From: Betaproteobacteria bacterium
Lineage (GTDB): Bacteria; Pseudomonadota; Gammaproteobacteria; Burkholderiales; SG8-41
Length of the DNA stretch: 64,000 nucleotides
NCBI GenBank assembly: GCA_900299145.1
Contig: OMIN01000124.1
Coordinates: 1 to 64,000, forward strand
Direction: 5' to 3'
Below, in pieces: positions 9,759 through 17,644 of the stretch. The notes under the pieces are model-generated. The model was not told the DNA's origin and searched no databases. It saw nothing but the letters and a program-made list of their open reading frames with translations. The position numbers and the translations under genes were made by a program. Each line of letters begins with the position of its first letter. Within the stretch, counting starts at the first letter, position 1.

Positions 9759-9815
9759 GCAGGCAACCAGTCAGACGCATTGATAAGGTGGTAACTCTTA
9801 AGTAGGCCGATAAGT

Positions 9816-9843
9816 GTAAAAATACCGTAAAAACAGATGCTTA
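9816..9843 (-). repeat. dispersed AT-rich repeat, copy 4
   Basis: The minus strand reads TAAGCATCTGTTTTTA and continues with a T-rich tail. It ends about 57 bases upstream of the start of the giant coiled-coil gene and is in the same orientation as that gene. Confidence 0.75.
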
Positions 9844-9951
9844 GCAATGAAACTTGAGAACTAATTTAGCTCAAAACGAAGCTGTCGCCCGAAAAGTCAG
9901 TGGCTCTGCCTCAAAAATGCTACTCGCCCGTAGCAAGCTGGAATGCGGTAC

Positions 9952-9982
9952 AAAAAAACCGCGCAAGGCAAACGTTGCGCGG
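9952..9982 (-). terminator. rho-independent terminator of the enoyl-CoA hydratase gene
   Basis: A perfect 8-bp stem, CCGCGCAA (9959-9966) with TTGCGCGG (9975-9982), closes an 8-base loop. On the minus strand it is followed by seven T residues (the A run at 9952-9958). It lies about 50 bases past the stop codon of the minus-strand gene ending at 10036. Confidence 0.85.
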
Positions 9983-10010
9983 GGTGGGGTATGTGCACGC
10001 CAGATATACG

Positions 10011-10038
10011 TAACTACCTGTTTTTATTAAATATTTTA
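10011..10038 (+). repeat. dispersed AT-rich repeat, copy 5
   Basis: The plus strand reads TAACTACCTGTTTTTATT followed by an AT-rich tail ending in ATTTTA. The final TTA is the reverse complement of the TAA stop of the enoyl-CoA hydratase gene, so the repeat supplies that stop codon. Confidence 0.8.
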
Positions 10039-10851
10039 CCTACCCTTGAATACCGGCTTGCGCTTTTCCATAAACGCCGTCTGGCCTTCCTTGTAGTCCT
10101 CGGAAGCGAAGCAGTCGTTGACCATTTTTTCGCACAGCGCCAGGTCACGCTCGTTGTCGTCCTTGCCATATTCCAGCAGCGCGAGTTTGACAGCGGCGAG
10201 CGTCAGCGGCGCGTTGCGACCGATCGCATCAGCGTATTCGCGCACGGTGCTTTCGAGCTCAGCCACCGGCACCACGCGATTGACCAGCCCCATGGTCAGT
10301 GCCTCCTGCGCGTTGAACTGGCGCGCGGTGAAAAAAATCTCCGCAGTAAATTGCGGACCGACCAGATCAGCCAGCCGTTTGATACCACCGTAGCGGTAGC
10401 CTAAACCGAGTTTACCTGCGGGCACGCCGTACTTGGAATCGTCCGCGACGATACGGATATCGCAGTTGGCTGCCGTCGCCGCGCCGCCACCTATGCAATA
10501 GCCGCGCACCATGGCGATGGTGGGCTTGGGGCAGGTGCGAATAGCCTCGCCCGCGCCATCCGAAGCGGCGTTGTATTCCGCCACGCCTTCGGCACTGGAG
10601 CGGCGCTCCTTGAACTGCGAAATATCCGCACCCGACACGAAGGCTTTTTCGCCCGCGCCCTTGAGGATGATCACGCGCACGTCCGGGTGCTTGACGAAGG
10701 CATTGATGGCGATGGGCACGGATTGCCACATTTCCATCGACACCGCGTTGTGTTTGTCCGGGTTGTTGAAAATGATCCAACCGATATGACCTTCCTGAAT
10801 CGCCAGCAGTTTGTCGGTAAGCGTGGGGATGGTGGTGCCGGACTGGTTCAT
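10036..10851 (-). CDS. enoyl-CoA hydratase/isomerase family protein
   Basis: This 271-residue protein is a crotonase-fold enzyme. The first oxyanion-hole segment reads GAGEKAFVSGADISQF and the second MVRGYCIGGGAATAANCDIRI, both typical of the family. The C-terminal end VFKGR is also typical. The start at 10851 (MNQSGTTIPT) is preferred over upstream in-frame ATGs because family similarity begins near there. The substrate could be a short-chain enoyl-CoA or another acyl-CoA, and catalytic residues alone do not settle hydratase against isomerase. It is monocistronic with its own terminator. Confidence 0.88.
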   Translation of the reverse strand: MNQSGTTIPTLTDKLLAIQEGHIGWIIFNNPDKHNAVSMEMWQSVPIAINAFVKHPDVRVIILKGAGEKAFVSGADISQFKERRSSAEGVAEYNAASDGAGEAIRTCPKPTIAMVRGYCIGGGAATAANCDIRIVADDSKYGVPAGKLGLGYRYGGIKRLADLVGPQFTAEIFFTARQFNAQEALTMGLVNRVVPVAELESTVREYADAIGRNAPLTLAAVKLALLEYGKDDNERDLALCEKMVNDCFASEDYKEGQTAFMEKRKPVFKGR

Positions 10852-11040
10852 GGTTGTGTCCTTGTGACGTAAGAAAAAAGTTTTGACGTGTGGGAAAACC
10901 TGTCGGAGCAACACCGTGACCGCGCGACAGCACGCGGAAACACATGCAAACGCGCAACCACAAACGTGGCTTCGCGTTGATCTCGCCCTGAGACCTTTCT
11001 AATGCCAGATTTCGCCGCGGCAAACCGCGCGCCGGCAGCC

Positions 11041-11499
11041 TCAGTGCGTTTTCGCGGTAAGGTGCGGCGGCAAAGGCAGCGAAACGACTTCGATGCCTTC
11101 GTCGCGCAACGACTCGACATCCTTCGCCGATGCAGTACCGCGGATGTGGCGTTCAGGCGCTTCGTTATAATGAATTTTGCGCGCTTCCTCGGGAAATTTC
11201 GCACCAACGTCTTCGGTGTTCTTGACGATGTGCTCAATAACTTTCGCAACCATCTCTGGTGACACGTTGGCGTATTGCTGCGGCACGCTGACGCTGGAAG
11301 AACGGGAAGACTCGCGCGGTGGCCGCTCGGCGGCGCCGGTGTTCACATAAGCCGCGCTGGGGCGACGCACCACATTGCCGCTGTTGCACATCGGACAAGA
11401 CAGCAGTTTGCGCTCAAGCTGCTTCTCGAAATCGTCGGCCGACCCGAACCAGCCTTCAAATCGGTGCGACTGATCGCACTCCAGATCATAAACAATCAT
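11041..11499 (-). CDS. DUF1178 family protein
   Basis: This 152-residue protein matches the DUF1178 family common in alpha- and betaproteobacteria, whose function is unknown. It begins MIVYDLECDQSHRFEGWF and has a CPMC pair near residue 36, which with the earlier Cys and His could form a small zinc-ribbon-like site. A central low-complexity region precedes the conserved C-terminal helix region around PEMVAKVIEHIVKNTEDVG. The start at 11499 is chosen because the conserved N-terminus begins there. A dispersed repeat copy lies just upstream. Confidence 0.85.
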   Translation of the reverse strand: MIVYDLECDQSHRFEGWFGSADDFEKQLERKLLSCPMCNSGNVVRRPSAAYVNTGAAERPPRESSRSSSVSVPQQYANVSPEMVAKVIEHIVKNTEDVGAKFPEEARKIHYNEAPERHIRGTASAKDVESLRDEGIEVVSLPLPPHLTAKTH

Positions 11500-11525
11500 G
11501 TGGCTTCCAATACGTTGATTTAACG

Positions 11526-11553
11526 TAAGTATTTGTTTTATAAATATTTTTAA
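11526..11553 (+). repeat. dispersed AT-rich repeat, copy 6
   Basis: The plus strand reads TAAGTATTTGTTTTATAAAT followed by a T-rich tail. It lies in the gap between the metallo-hydrolase stop (11603) and the DUF1178 start (11499), both on the minus strand. Confidence 0.85.
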
Positions 11554-11602
11554 AACCCTGACAGCGCTCGGTGGCCAGAGCGCGCACGCACTTGCGAATG
11601 GT

Positions 11603-12445
11603 TTACACCTCGAACGACGCGCCTTCAAGACCCGGCACTACTTGATAGGCCGGCTTGGCTTTCTGAATGGCGTCTTCAAACATCCGGTCAAGCGTCACGT
11701 CGCTGTGTTCCGGGTCGTGGTGAAACGGAACCAGTTTGCGCACCTCCGCGAGCTTGGCAAACTCCAGCATGTGCTCGACCGTGCTATGCCCCCAGCCAAA
11801 ACGCGTGGCGTACTCAGCGTTGGTGTACTGGCTGTCGTGAATCAGTAAATCAGAATTTTCCGCAAGCCCCGCGCCCGACGTCCATGCACGCGGCAACGAC
11901 GGGAATTTGAGGACGCCGAGCGCGGGCTCGTGATCCGGCATGTAGGTCACTACGCGGCCATTGGGCGCAGTGATGCGATAACCCACCGTCGGCCCAGGAT
12001 GACACACCAGCGCCGACGCGACCCGAAACTCGCCGATGTCGACATCTTCGCATGGCACTTCGTGAAAAATCGGCTTACTCGCAAGATCGCTTACACGCAC
12101 CGGAAACAGTGGTGGCGACAGATAACGCTTAAGCCGCGCACTCAGATTTTGCGTGGTGCTGGCTGGTCCCCATACATGCACCTCCACCGCCGGATTATGA
12201 AGCGGGCCAAAAAAGCCCAGCCCCTGTATGTGATCCATATGCAAATGCGTCAGCAGAATATCAATGCGCTTTAAGCCCTTGGGCAGCAGTCCGCTTAGCT
12301 GACGTATGCCCGTGCCAGCATCGAGCACCAGCGCAGTGCCGGCGTCGCCGATGAGCTCGACGCACGAGGTGTTACCGCCATAGCGCACGGTATCCGGCCC
12401 CGGCGACGACAACGATCCACGCGTGCCGCGCAAGGTCACCCGCAT
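11603..12445 (-). CDS. metallo-beta-lactamase-fold hydrolase
   Basis: The protein is 280 residues. The metal-binding motif THLHMDH is present, with further likely ligands in PDHEP, HDSQY and FHHDPEHSD, the arrangement expected of MBL-fold phosphodiesterases and related hydrolases. It starts MRVTLRGTRGS, a typical start for this group. The upstream PAS gene ends one base before this start codon on the same strand, so they are probably co-transcribed and may form a sensor/nucleotide-hydrolase unit. The substrate is unknown. A cyclic nucleotide or phosphodiester is plausible. Confidence 0.88.
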   Translation of the reverse strand: MRVTLRGTRGSLSSPGPDTVRYGGNTSCVELIGDAGTALVLDAGTGIRQLSGLLPKGLKRIDILLTHLHMDHIQGLGFFGPLHNPAVEVHVWGPASTTQNLSARLKRYLSPPLFPVRVSDLASKPIFHEVPCEDVDIGEFRVASALVCHPGPTVGYRITAPNGRVVTYMPDHEPALGVLKFPSLPRAWTSGAGLAENSDLLIHDSQYTNAEYATRFGWGHSTVEHMLEFAKLAEVRKLVPFHHDPEHSDVTLDRMFEDAIQKAKPAYQVVPGLEGASFEV

Positions 12446-12446
12446 G

Positions 12447-12914
12447 TCAGATTTCCCAGAAAATGGTCATCGCGCCTTCAAAACGGCCATGTTGGCCGAT
12501 CAGCGGGAAGGCAGTAAAGGAAATATTTAGCCAGGCATCGTCGCGGCAACGCAGCCACACGATTTGCGACACCGCGCGCTGTTCCTTGTATGCCAACACC
12601 AGCGGCCATTGCTCGACCGGCACCGGCTTTCGCTCCAGATCCTCGACCGCAAAGAAGGCCGTCCACTCGCTGGCCTTCATGTCGCCGGTTTCGTCAAAAC
12701 GCTGGTCGAGCACTTCCTCTGCCTGCTCGTTGTAGTACACCAGCGTGCCTTCGGCATCCACTATGCCGACCGGCATCGCCAGACAACTCGCCAACTGGCG
12801 TGCCAGTATGAGTTCGATGGATTTCTGGGCTGAAATGGCTGCACCTCCGCTGCACTTTTCTCTCAACGACCCCAACGCCACGCATGAGAGAAGGACGCGG
12901 CGGGCAGGCGGCAT
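12447..12914 (-). CDS. PAS domain protein
   Basis: This protein of up to 155 residues holds a single PAS domain (about residues 35-155). The core reads AMPVGIVDAEGTLVYYNEQAEEVL and the end FEGAMTIFWEI is typical of PAS beta strands. No output domain is attached, so it may sense through a partner. It directly precedes the MBL-fold hydrolase gene. The start is uncertain. The ATG at 12914 is the only ATG before the domain, yet the first 25 residues look unrelated to PAS. A strong GGAGG sits further in with no ATG or GTG at the right spacing. Confidence 0.75.
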   Translation of the reverse strand: MPPARRVLLSCVALGSLREKCSGGAAISAQKSIELILARQLASCLAMPVGIVDAEGTLVYYNEQAEEVLDQRFDETGDMKASEWTAFFAVEDLERKPVPVEQWPLVLAYKEQRAVSQIVWLRCRDDAWLNISFTAFPLIGQHGRFEGAMTIFWEI

Positions 12915-13142
12915 GACGTACTGCTTATATTTAGAATTCTAGTATATTCTTGGTAATTATGGCGAGCAGCAAATTCCAGCGGTATGGCCTTGGGTATCTA
13001 CGATGGCTGCCGCAGATCAAGTAAAATAGCTTTGTGGATCGAAAATACAGGCCATGCGCTACACTCCTTGGCGTTGGTCAGGTCTGCAGTAAGGCAAGAA
13101 AATCGCTATTTGGCGTCGTCATAGCTCATATCAGGTCCCCCC

Positions 13143-13787
13143 ATGCGTCTGTCGGTCACTGTCTTGATATGCGTATTTGCGGGACTGACGGCCTGCTCCA
13201 CCGGGCGCATGGCCGAATTTGCGCGTGATCCCGAGACCGGCCGCCGCGAAGTGCGTGAATATACCCGGTTTTATGACGCCGGCGGTTGGCTGGAGGACGG
13301 CAAACTCGGGCTGCATGTGGCAATGACACATGAGAAGAAGTTCGTGCCTGTGCTGTACGATCTGCAAAAGAGTCTGGATGCCGTGGGGGTCCCGGGTGCG
13401 CTGGACAAGAACGATGACAAGGCCACCGGGGTTATCACGTTTTACCTGGTGAATCTCGACCTGCATAACCGGCCGATTCGGCTTCTACGAATAAACAGCT
13501 GAGCGACGGAACCAGCCCTTGGCGCAGCAAGGTCCGTGGTGGCGGGAGCAAGGGCGCAAACTCGAGTCGACATCGGCAGCCTGACCATTCCCAATTATGG
13601 CAAAGAAGTCGAGTTAATTGTGCAGTACGAACTCGACGGTATGATTGCGACGAAGGCTTTTGTGCTCAAGCGCCGCACCGACCGTGAAATGGAAGTTTAT
13701 TTTGCACGTGGTGGCGTTCCACCCTACCCGTGGTATCAGGCACCCTACTTTCCGTTTCGTCCGCCCTTGGCGCAAATTAAAGGGTAG
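13143..13787 (+). pseudogene. small lipoprotein gene interrupted by an in-frame TGA
   Basis: The first 119 residues start with a lipoprotein signal peptide (MRLSVTVLICVFAGLTAC, lipobox LTAC) and end at TGA 13500-13502. The same frame then continues without another stop to 13787. The downstream part (DIGSLTIPNYGKEVELIVQY and onward) reads as a natural continuation. No plausible second start with a ribosome site lies near the break. One base change from CGA or TGG would explain the TGA. I therefore read it as one gene of about 214 codons with a nonsense mutation, a sequencing error or a recoded stop. I do not recognise the family. The intact product would be an outer-membrane or periplasmic lipoprotein. 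Confidence 0.6.
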
Positions 13788-13820
13788 TCTCAGTGGCAAT
13801 ATCAGCCAGCCACCCACCTC

Positions 13821-13847
13821 AATAATTTCAATAAATTCAAATACTTA
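13821..13847 (-). repeat. dispersed AT-rich repeat, copy 7
   Basis: The minus strand reads TAAGTATTTGAATTTATTGA followed by an AT-rich tail. It lies between the interrupted lipoprotein gene and the 3' end of the multihaem operon. No further copy is seen until about 30.2 kb. Confidence 0.8.
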
Positions 13848-13919
13848 CAATAAAATCGCCGCAGGTCAAGCGCAAAGTCCGTTCCCGCTTGGGGCGGCAA
13901 AGCGCGGCTGCCCCACAAA

Positions 13920-16325
13920 CTACGCGATGAACTTCTCGGGATTGATTCGAATTGCCGCACCGGTGGGGCACGCGCGCACGCATGCTGGACCACCGCGTAA
14001 ATCCTTGCACATGTCGCACTTCACGGCCTTTTTGCCCACTTCGGCGTTGTGATAATGCGCCTCACGGCCCGGCTCAGTGGTAAAGCCGGTAATCAGCCAC
14101 GAAAGCAGGCTGGGACCGCCTCTTCGCTTGGGATTCACTTGCGCCATCTGGATAACACCGTAGGGACAGTTTCGCTGGCAATTGCCACAGCCGATGCAGC
14201 TGTTGCCAATAAACACCTCACCGCTGGGATTGCGGCGTATAGCGTCCGGTGGGCATTCCTTCATGCAATGCGGATTCTCGCAATGCCGGCAGGACGTGGG
14301 GATATGTATATTAGCGAAAGTCGGACCTGCCTGACGATCTAGGCGCGACGTGCCATCGTGCACATCAGCGCAGGCCTTCTCGCAATTGTCGCAACGCACG
14401 CACAGACTTTCGTCGATGAGCAGCACGTCGGTGCTCTCACCCAAACCCTGCCCCATCAGGAAGTTGATCAGCCCGCCTGATCCGGAATCCGGCTCCGATT
14501 CGCGTTGCGCTCCCTCAGATTTGCGTTGACGAACCAGCGCTTGAATATCATTTCTCAACTGCGGGTTGCGGTTAACCACTTCGTTAAACGCTTTGGCAGA
14601 CAAGACGATGGTTTCGCAATTCACCGTCGCGCGTACCGTGGCCGTACGCTTGTCATCGGACGACAGCAGGGCCATCTCCCCCACAAAGTTGCCGGCGGCG
14701 ACGTATGCCATTACCACTTCCTTGGCACCAACCATTCGCGATACCGTCACAGAACCGCGGCGAATCAGATACAAGCCGTCGGCCTCGTCGCCTTCCTTGA
14801 AAAGTGTCTGTCCAGCGGTAAATGTTTTGACCACTGCGCCTTTGAGCATTTCGACCACGTCTTCAACCGGCACGAACGGCGCAATATGCACGCGCACCGC
14901 ACGCCGCAGCGAAGTCTCGTCGATCTGCTTGCGCACGGACTCAATACTTGCTATCAGCTTCAGCATCGAGCGCCGCGGCGTTTCGATGAGCACGCAGTTC
15001 GCACCAGCATGTATAGTGCTGGAACGCCGGCGACCAGACAGCAAGCCTAATTCACCAAAAAACTGCCCCTGCCCTAACGCAATGGTCTTGACCTTGCCAC
15101 CCTCATCCGGCACTTCGATGGAAACTTCGCCTTCGACAATGGAGAAAAACGAGTTCGTGTAATCGTCTTTCCGGAATATTATCTCGCCCTTCTTGGGCGC
15201 ATGTACTTCGCTGTCCAGCATGAATTCACGCAGCTGCAGCGTGGTCAAGTCTTTGAATAACGGGACATTCTCCTGCACCAGAGCCAACGCTTCCGAAACG
15301 TTTTTCGCACGCTTAAACTTGACGAACTTCGCCTTGAGCAGGTTTTCGTCGGCCGGCTCCACCGCGTTGCCGAGAATGTACTCCACCACCTCATAGCCCT
15401 GGTTCATGGCTTGCTTGATCAGCGGATAGCCGCCCAGCGCACCAATAATATAAAGCCCAGGGACATTCGATTCATAGGTAGCTGATACCTGCGGCACGGC
15501 CTCCATGGTCTGATTGGGAAACTGAATGCCGAAGCTTTCCACGAGTTTGCGCGGAGGAATAGCGCCAAGTCTGGCTATGACGCGATCACAAGGAATTTTC
15601 TCTATGCCCTGTGGCGTTTGCGCAGAAAACATCAGCGGCTTGTTGGCATTCTCTACAGCCTCGACCTTGATCGTGGTCGTACTAAAACGGCACTCCATCT
15701 TGCCTTCGTGGATGGCGGCCGTAACCAGATCAATATTGCCCTGCTTGACGCGCGGAAACTCGTCAACACGATTAATCAGAATAACGCGATTGTTTTCCGC
15801 AAGGGCTAGTGCGTTTTCGATGCCGGCGTCACCCGCACCCACCACGACAATGGCTTCTCCATTATATTCATCAGGGTCATCAAGTTGATACTGAACCTTT
15901 TCGAGGTCTTCGCCCGGCACGCCCAGCTTGCGAATATTGCCTTGCAAGCCTATACACAACACCACGTTTTCGGCCTTGATGGTTTCGCCCGTTGCAGTCT
16001 TGACTTCAAACGCCCCCTTGCTGCCAGTTATGGCGGTAACTGCCGCACGATACTTGACGTTAACCTTGTATTTGGCGGCCTCTTCGTCCCATTTGCCCAA
16101 TATGGTTTCACGCTTGCCGGCCTCAAAAGTCACCGGGCTGCGCAAGGGCAAAATGCCCGGCTCCGCCATCACATGCTTGCCCTTTTGATAGCGGAAAATA
16201 GTGTGTGACAAATGCTCTTCGGCCTCGAGCAGCACGTGCGGAATGTTGAGTTCTGCCGCGTGTGCCGCGCACGACAGACCGCTCGGCCCCGATCCCACTA
16301 TGGCTATACGGACGCTATCACTCAT
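13920..16325 (-). CDS. FAD-dependent oxidoreductase fused to two cNMP-binding domains and a four-cluster ferredoxin
   Basis: This 801-residue soluble protein has three parts. Residues 1 to about 330 form a thioredoxin-reductase-like flavoprotein with an FAD dinucleotide motif (GSGPSG, 11-16) and a second one for NAD(P) (VVVGAGDAG). Two cyclic-nucleotide-binding domains follow (about 365-480 and 490-610). The second has a good phosphate-binding cassette (VGEMALLSSDDKRTATV), the first a weaker one (FGELGLLSGRRRSST). The C-terminal 160 residues carry 16 cysteines in four groups (CVRCDNCEKAC, CRHCENPHCMKEC, CIGCGNCQRNC, CDMC...CVRAC), as in DmsB/NrfC-type electron-transfer subunits. No signal peptide is present. 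It is the last gene of the multihaem operon and overlaps the preceding gene by ATGA. It may pass electrons between NAD(P)H and an unknown partner under cNMP control. Confidence 0.88.
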   Translation of the reverse strand: MSDSVRIAIVGSGPSGLSCAAHAAELNIPHVLLEAEEHLSHTIFRYQKGKHVMAEPGILPLRSPVTFEAGKRETILGKWDEEAAKYKVNVKYRAAVTAITGSKGAFEVKTATGETIKAENVVLCIGLQGNIRKLGVPGEDLEKVQYQLDDPDEYNGEAIVVVGAGDAGIENALALAENNRVILINRVDEFPRVKQGNIDLVTAAIHEGKMECRFSTTTIKVEAVENANKPLMFSAQTPQGIEKIPCDRVIARLGAIPPRKLVESFGIQFPNQTMEAVPQVSATYESNVPGLYIIGALGGYPLIKQAMNQGYEVVEYILGNAVEPADENLLKAKFVKFKRAKNVSEALALVQENVPLFKDLTTLQLREFMLDSEVHAPKKGEIIFRKDDYTNSFFSIVEGEVSIEVPDEGGKVKTIALGQGQFFGELGLLSGRRRSSTIHAGANCVLIETPRRSMLKLIASIESVRKQIDETSLRRAVRVHIAPFVPVEDVVEMLKGAVVKTFTAGQTLFKEGDEADGLYLIRRGSVTVSRMVGAKEVVMAYVAAGNFVGEMALLSSDDKRTATVRATVNCETIVLSAKAFNEVVNRNPQLRNDIQALVRQRKSEGAQRESEPDSGSGGLINFLMGQGLGESTDVLLIDESLCVRCDNCEKACADVHDGTSRLDRQAGPTFANIHIPTSCRHCENPHCMKECPPDAIRRNPSGEVFIGNSCIGCGNCQRNCPYGVIQMAQVNPKRRGGPSLLSWLITGFTTEPGREAHYHNAEVGKKAVKCDMCKDLRGGPACVRACPTGAAIRINPEKFIA

Positions 16326-17644
16326 TTGGTCGCCCCCGTTTCGACACTCGCCTTTAGCTCGCGCAGAACTTTCGTAAACGCTGCGGGCTGGTACTTTTCA
16401 TCCTGCGACACAGTCGCCAGCAACCGCCTGATGGTGGGTTTAAGCGACTGGGTACGCATCAAATTCTGACGCCCCATGAAGTCAGCAACACTCTGTAGCG
16501 CCATCACGGCCTGTTCCGCCCCTTGGTAATCGGTGTAGAGCCCTGCCAGCCCGTCATCGATCAAACCGTGCATGACCGCCTTCAAATCATCGCCAGAAAA
16601 CTTATAGGCGCGAATTTTAGGAATCATCGCAGCAATCATTTGTTCAACCACCTTGGCCTGGGCCATCGCGTCGCTGCCGCTCGCCACGGATTTGTGCAAA
16701 CGTGTAACGTGCTCGGCAAACACACCGGCATCCGCGGGAGCCACTCGGCGCGCGATTTGCCGAAGCATGAGCAGATTCGCGTCATTCAGGCGAACAATAC
16801 CAGGGCCCGCCCCCAGGCGCGCTGCGGTATTGCGCATATCAGCCATGGGATGGTGGCATGAGTGGCAATCAAACAACACGAGTTCCGGAAACAACCCATC
16901 ACGTCCACGTGGCCCCTGCAACAACGACAGTAATTCCTGCGAGGCTACGGCTTGGCCGATGGCCCAGGCACGCACCTCATTCCACGCCCCTTTGCGCCGC
17001 TGCCAATCACTATCAATCTGAAAGTGCGCTGGACCAATTTGCGTGAAGGTATCCAATTCAAAACTCATACGCGGATGCCCTGCGGACATGATTTTATGAG
17101 TTACGAATTTGTCCTTGGTGCCCAGATGACATGACAGGCAGAGCCGCGCCCGCGCTACATCGTCTTCTGTGGGATACATGCCTCGCGAAATATTGTCTGC
17201 GTGGGTTGCCCCCGTTTCAACATGACTTCTTACCCAGCGTTCAGCGGGTCCATGACAGGCCTCACAAGCGATGCCATCTGCTATCTGAAAACCCTGTGTG
17301 CGCTGCGCCGGCTTGGGATTATGCGTATGGCAGTCCAGGCAAACATCGCTTTCATGAGCTGGCTTGGGCAAGCCCAGTCTCTTCGCTATCGCCTTTGAGC
17401 GCTCGTTGAGTAACACGGTATATGCGCGTGCATGCTTATCGGAGCGCTGCCATGTCACGTACTCGTTCTGAAATACGTTGGAATCCCGCCATGTTGCGAT
17501 CGCACCATGACAAAGGCTGCTTGCGCAGCTGCCAACACCCAGCGTCTTGTCTTGTGAGTAATGGGGAAACACGGGGGCACCAAGGACAACGGCGGACTGC
17601 AATAGCAGTGCGACAATCGCCAAGAGCTTTTGGCATGGAGTCAT
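16322..17644 (-). CDS. exported pentahaem c-type cytochrome, c554-like
   Basis: The protein is 440 residues. A signal peptide covers about residues 1-22 (LLAIVALLLQSAVVLGA). The N-terminal half resembles the cytochrome c554/c' family. Five haem-binding motifs are visible: CASSLCH, which has four rather than two residues between the cysteines, then CLDCH, CEACH, CLSCH and CHSCH. The C-terminal 200 residues are helical with no further haem motif. It should be periplasmic. Both ends overlap neighbours by four bases (ATGA), so translation is coupled to the decahaem protein before it and the flavoprotein after it. The unusual first motif is known in some multihaem proteins, but whether it is haemylated here needs proof. 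Confidence 0.88.
   Translation of the reverse strand: MTPCQKLLAIVALLLQSAVVLGAPVFPHYSQDKTLGVGSCASSLCHGAIATWRDSNVFQNEYVTWQRSDKHARAYTVLLNERSKAIAKRLGLPKPAHESDVCLDCHTHNPKPAQRTQGFQIADGIACEACHGPAERWVRSHVETGATHADNISRGMYPTEDDVARARLCLSCHLGTKDKFVTHKIMSAGHPRMSFELDTFTQIGPAHFQIDSDWQRRKGAWNEVRAWAIGQAVASQELLSLLQGPRGRDGLFPELVLFDCHSCHHPMADMRNTAARLGAGPGIVRLNDANLLMLRQIARRVAPADAGVFAEHVTRLHKSVASGSDAMAQAKVVEQMIAAMIPKIRAYKFSGDDLKAVMHGLIDDGLAGLYTDYQGAEQAVMALQSVADFMGRQNLMRTQSLKPTIRRLLATVSQDEKYQPAAFTKVLRELKASVETGATK

Noticed and set aside
5454-9783. Many long plus-strand frames opposite the giant coiled-coil gene, up to 317 codons
   Set aside because: They are products of biased, repetitive Ala/Glu/Arg codons on the other strand. 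They are rich in Cys, Arg, Ser or Leu without domain character and lack ribosome sites.
12820-12860. Possible non-ATG (ATT) start for the PAS gene after a strong GGAGG
   Set aside because: ATT starts are very rare and no homologue alignment is at hand, so I kept the ATG at 12914 and noted the doubt.
12932-12941. Ten-base palindrome TAGAATTCTA in the divergent gap before the lipoprotein gene
   Set aside because: A palindrome this short in AT-rich DNA is expected by chance and does not extend. There is no support for an operator.
13500-13502. TGA as selenocysteine or recoded tryptophan
   Set aside because: I see no obvious selenocysteine hairpin directly after it and no selenoprotein family. 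Other genes in the window end normally at TGA, so general recoding is excluded.
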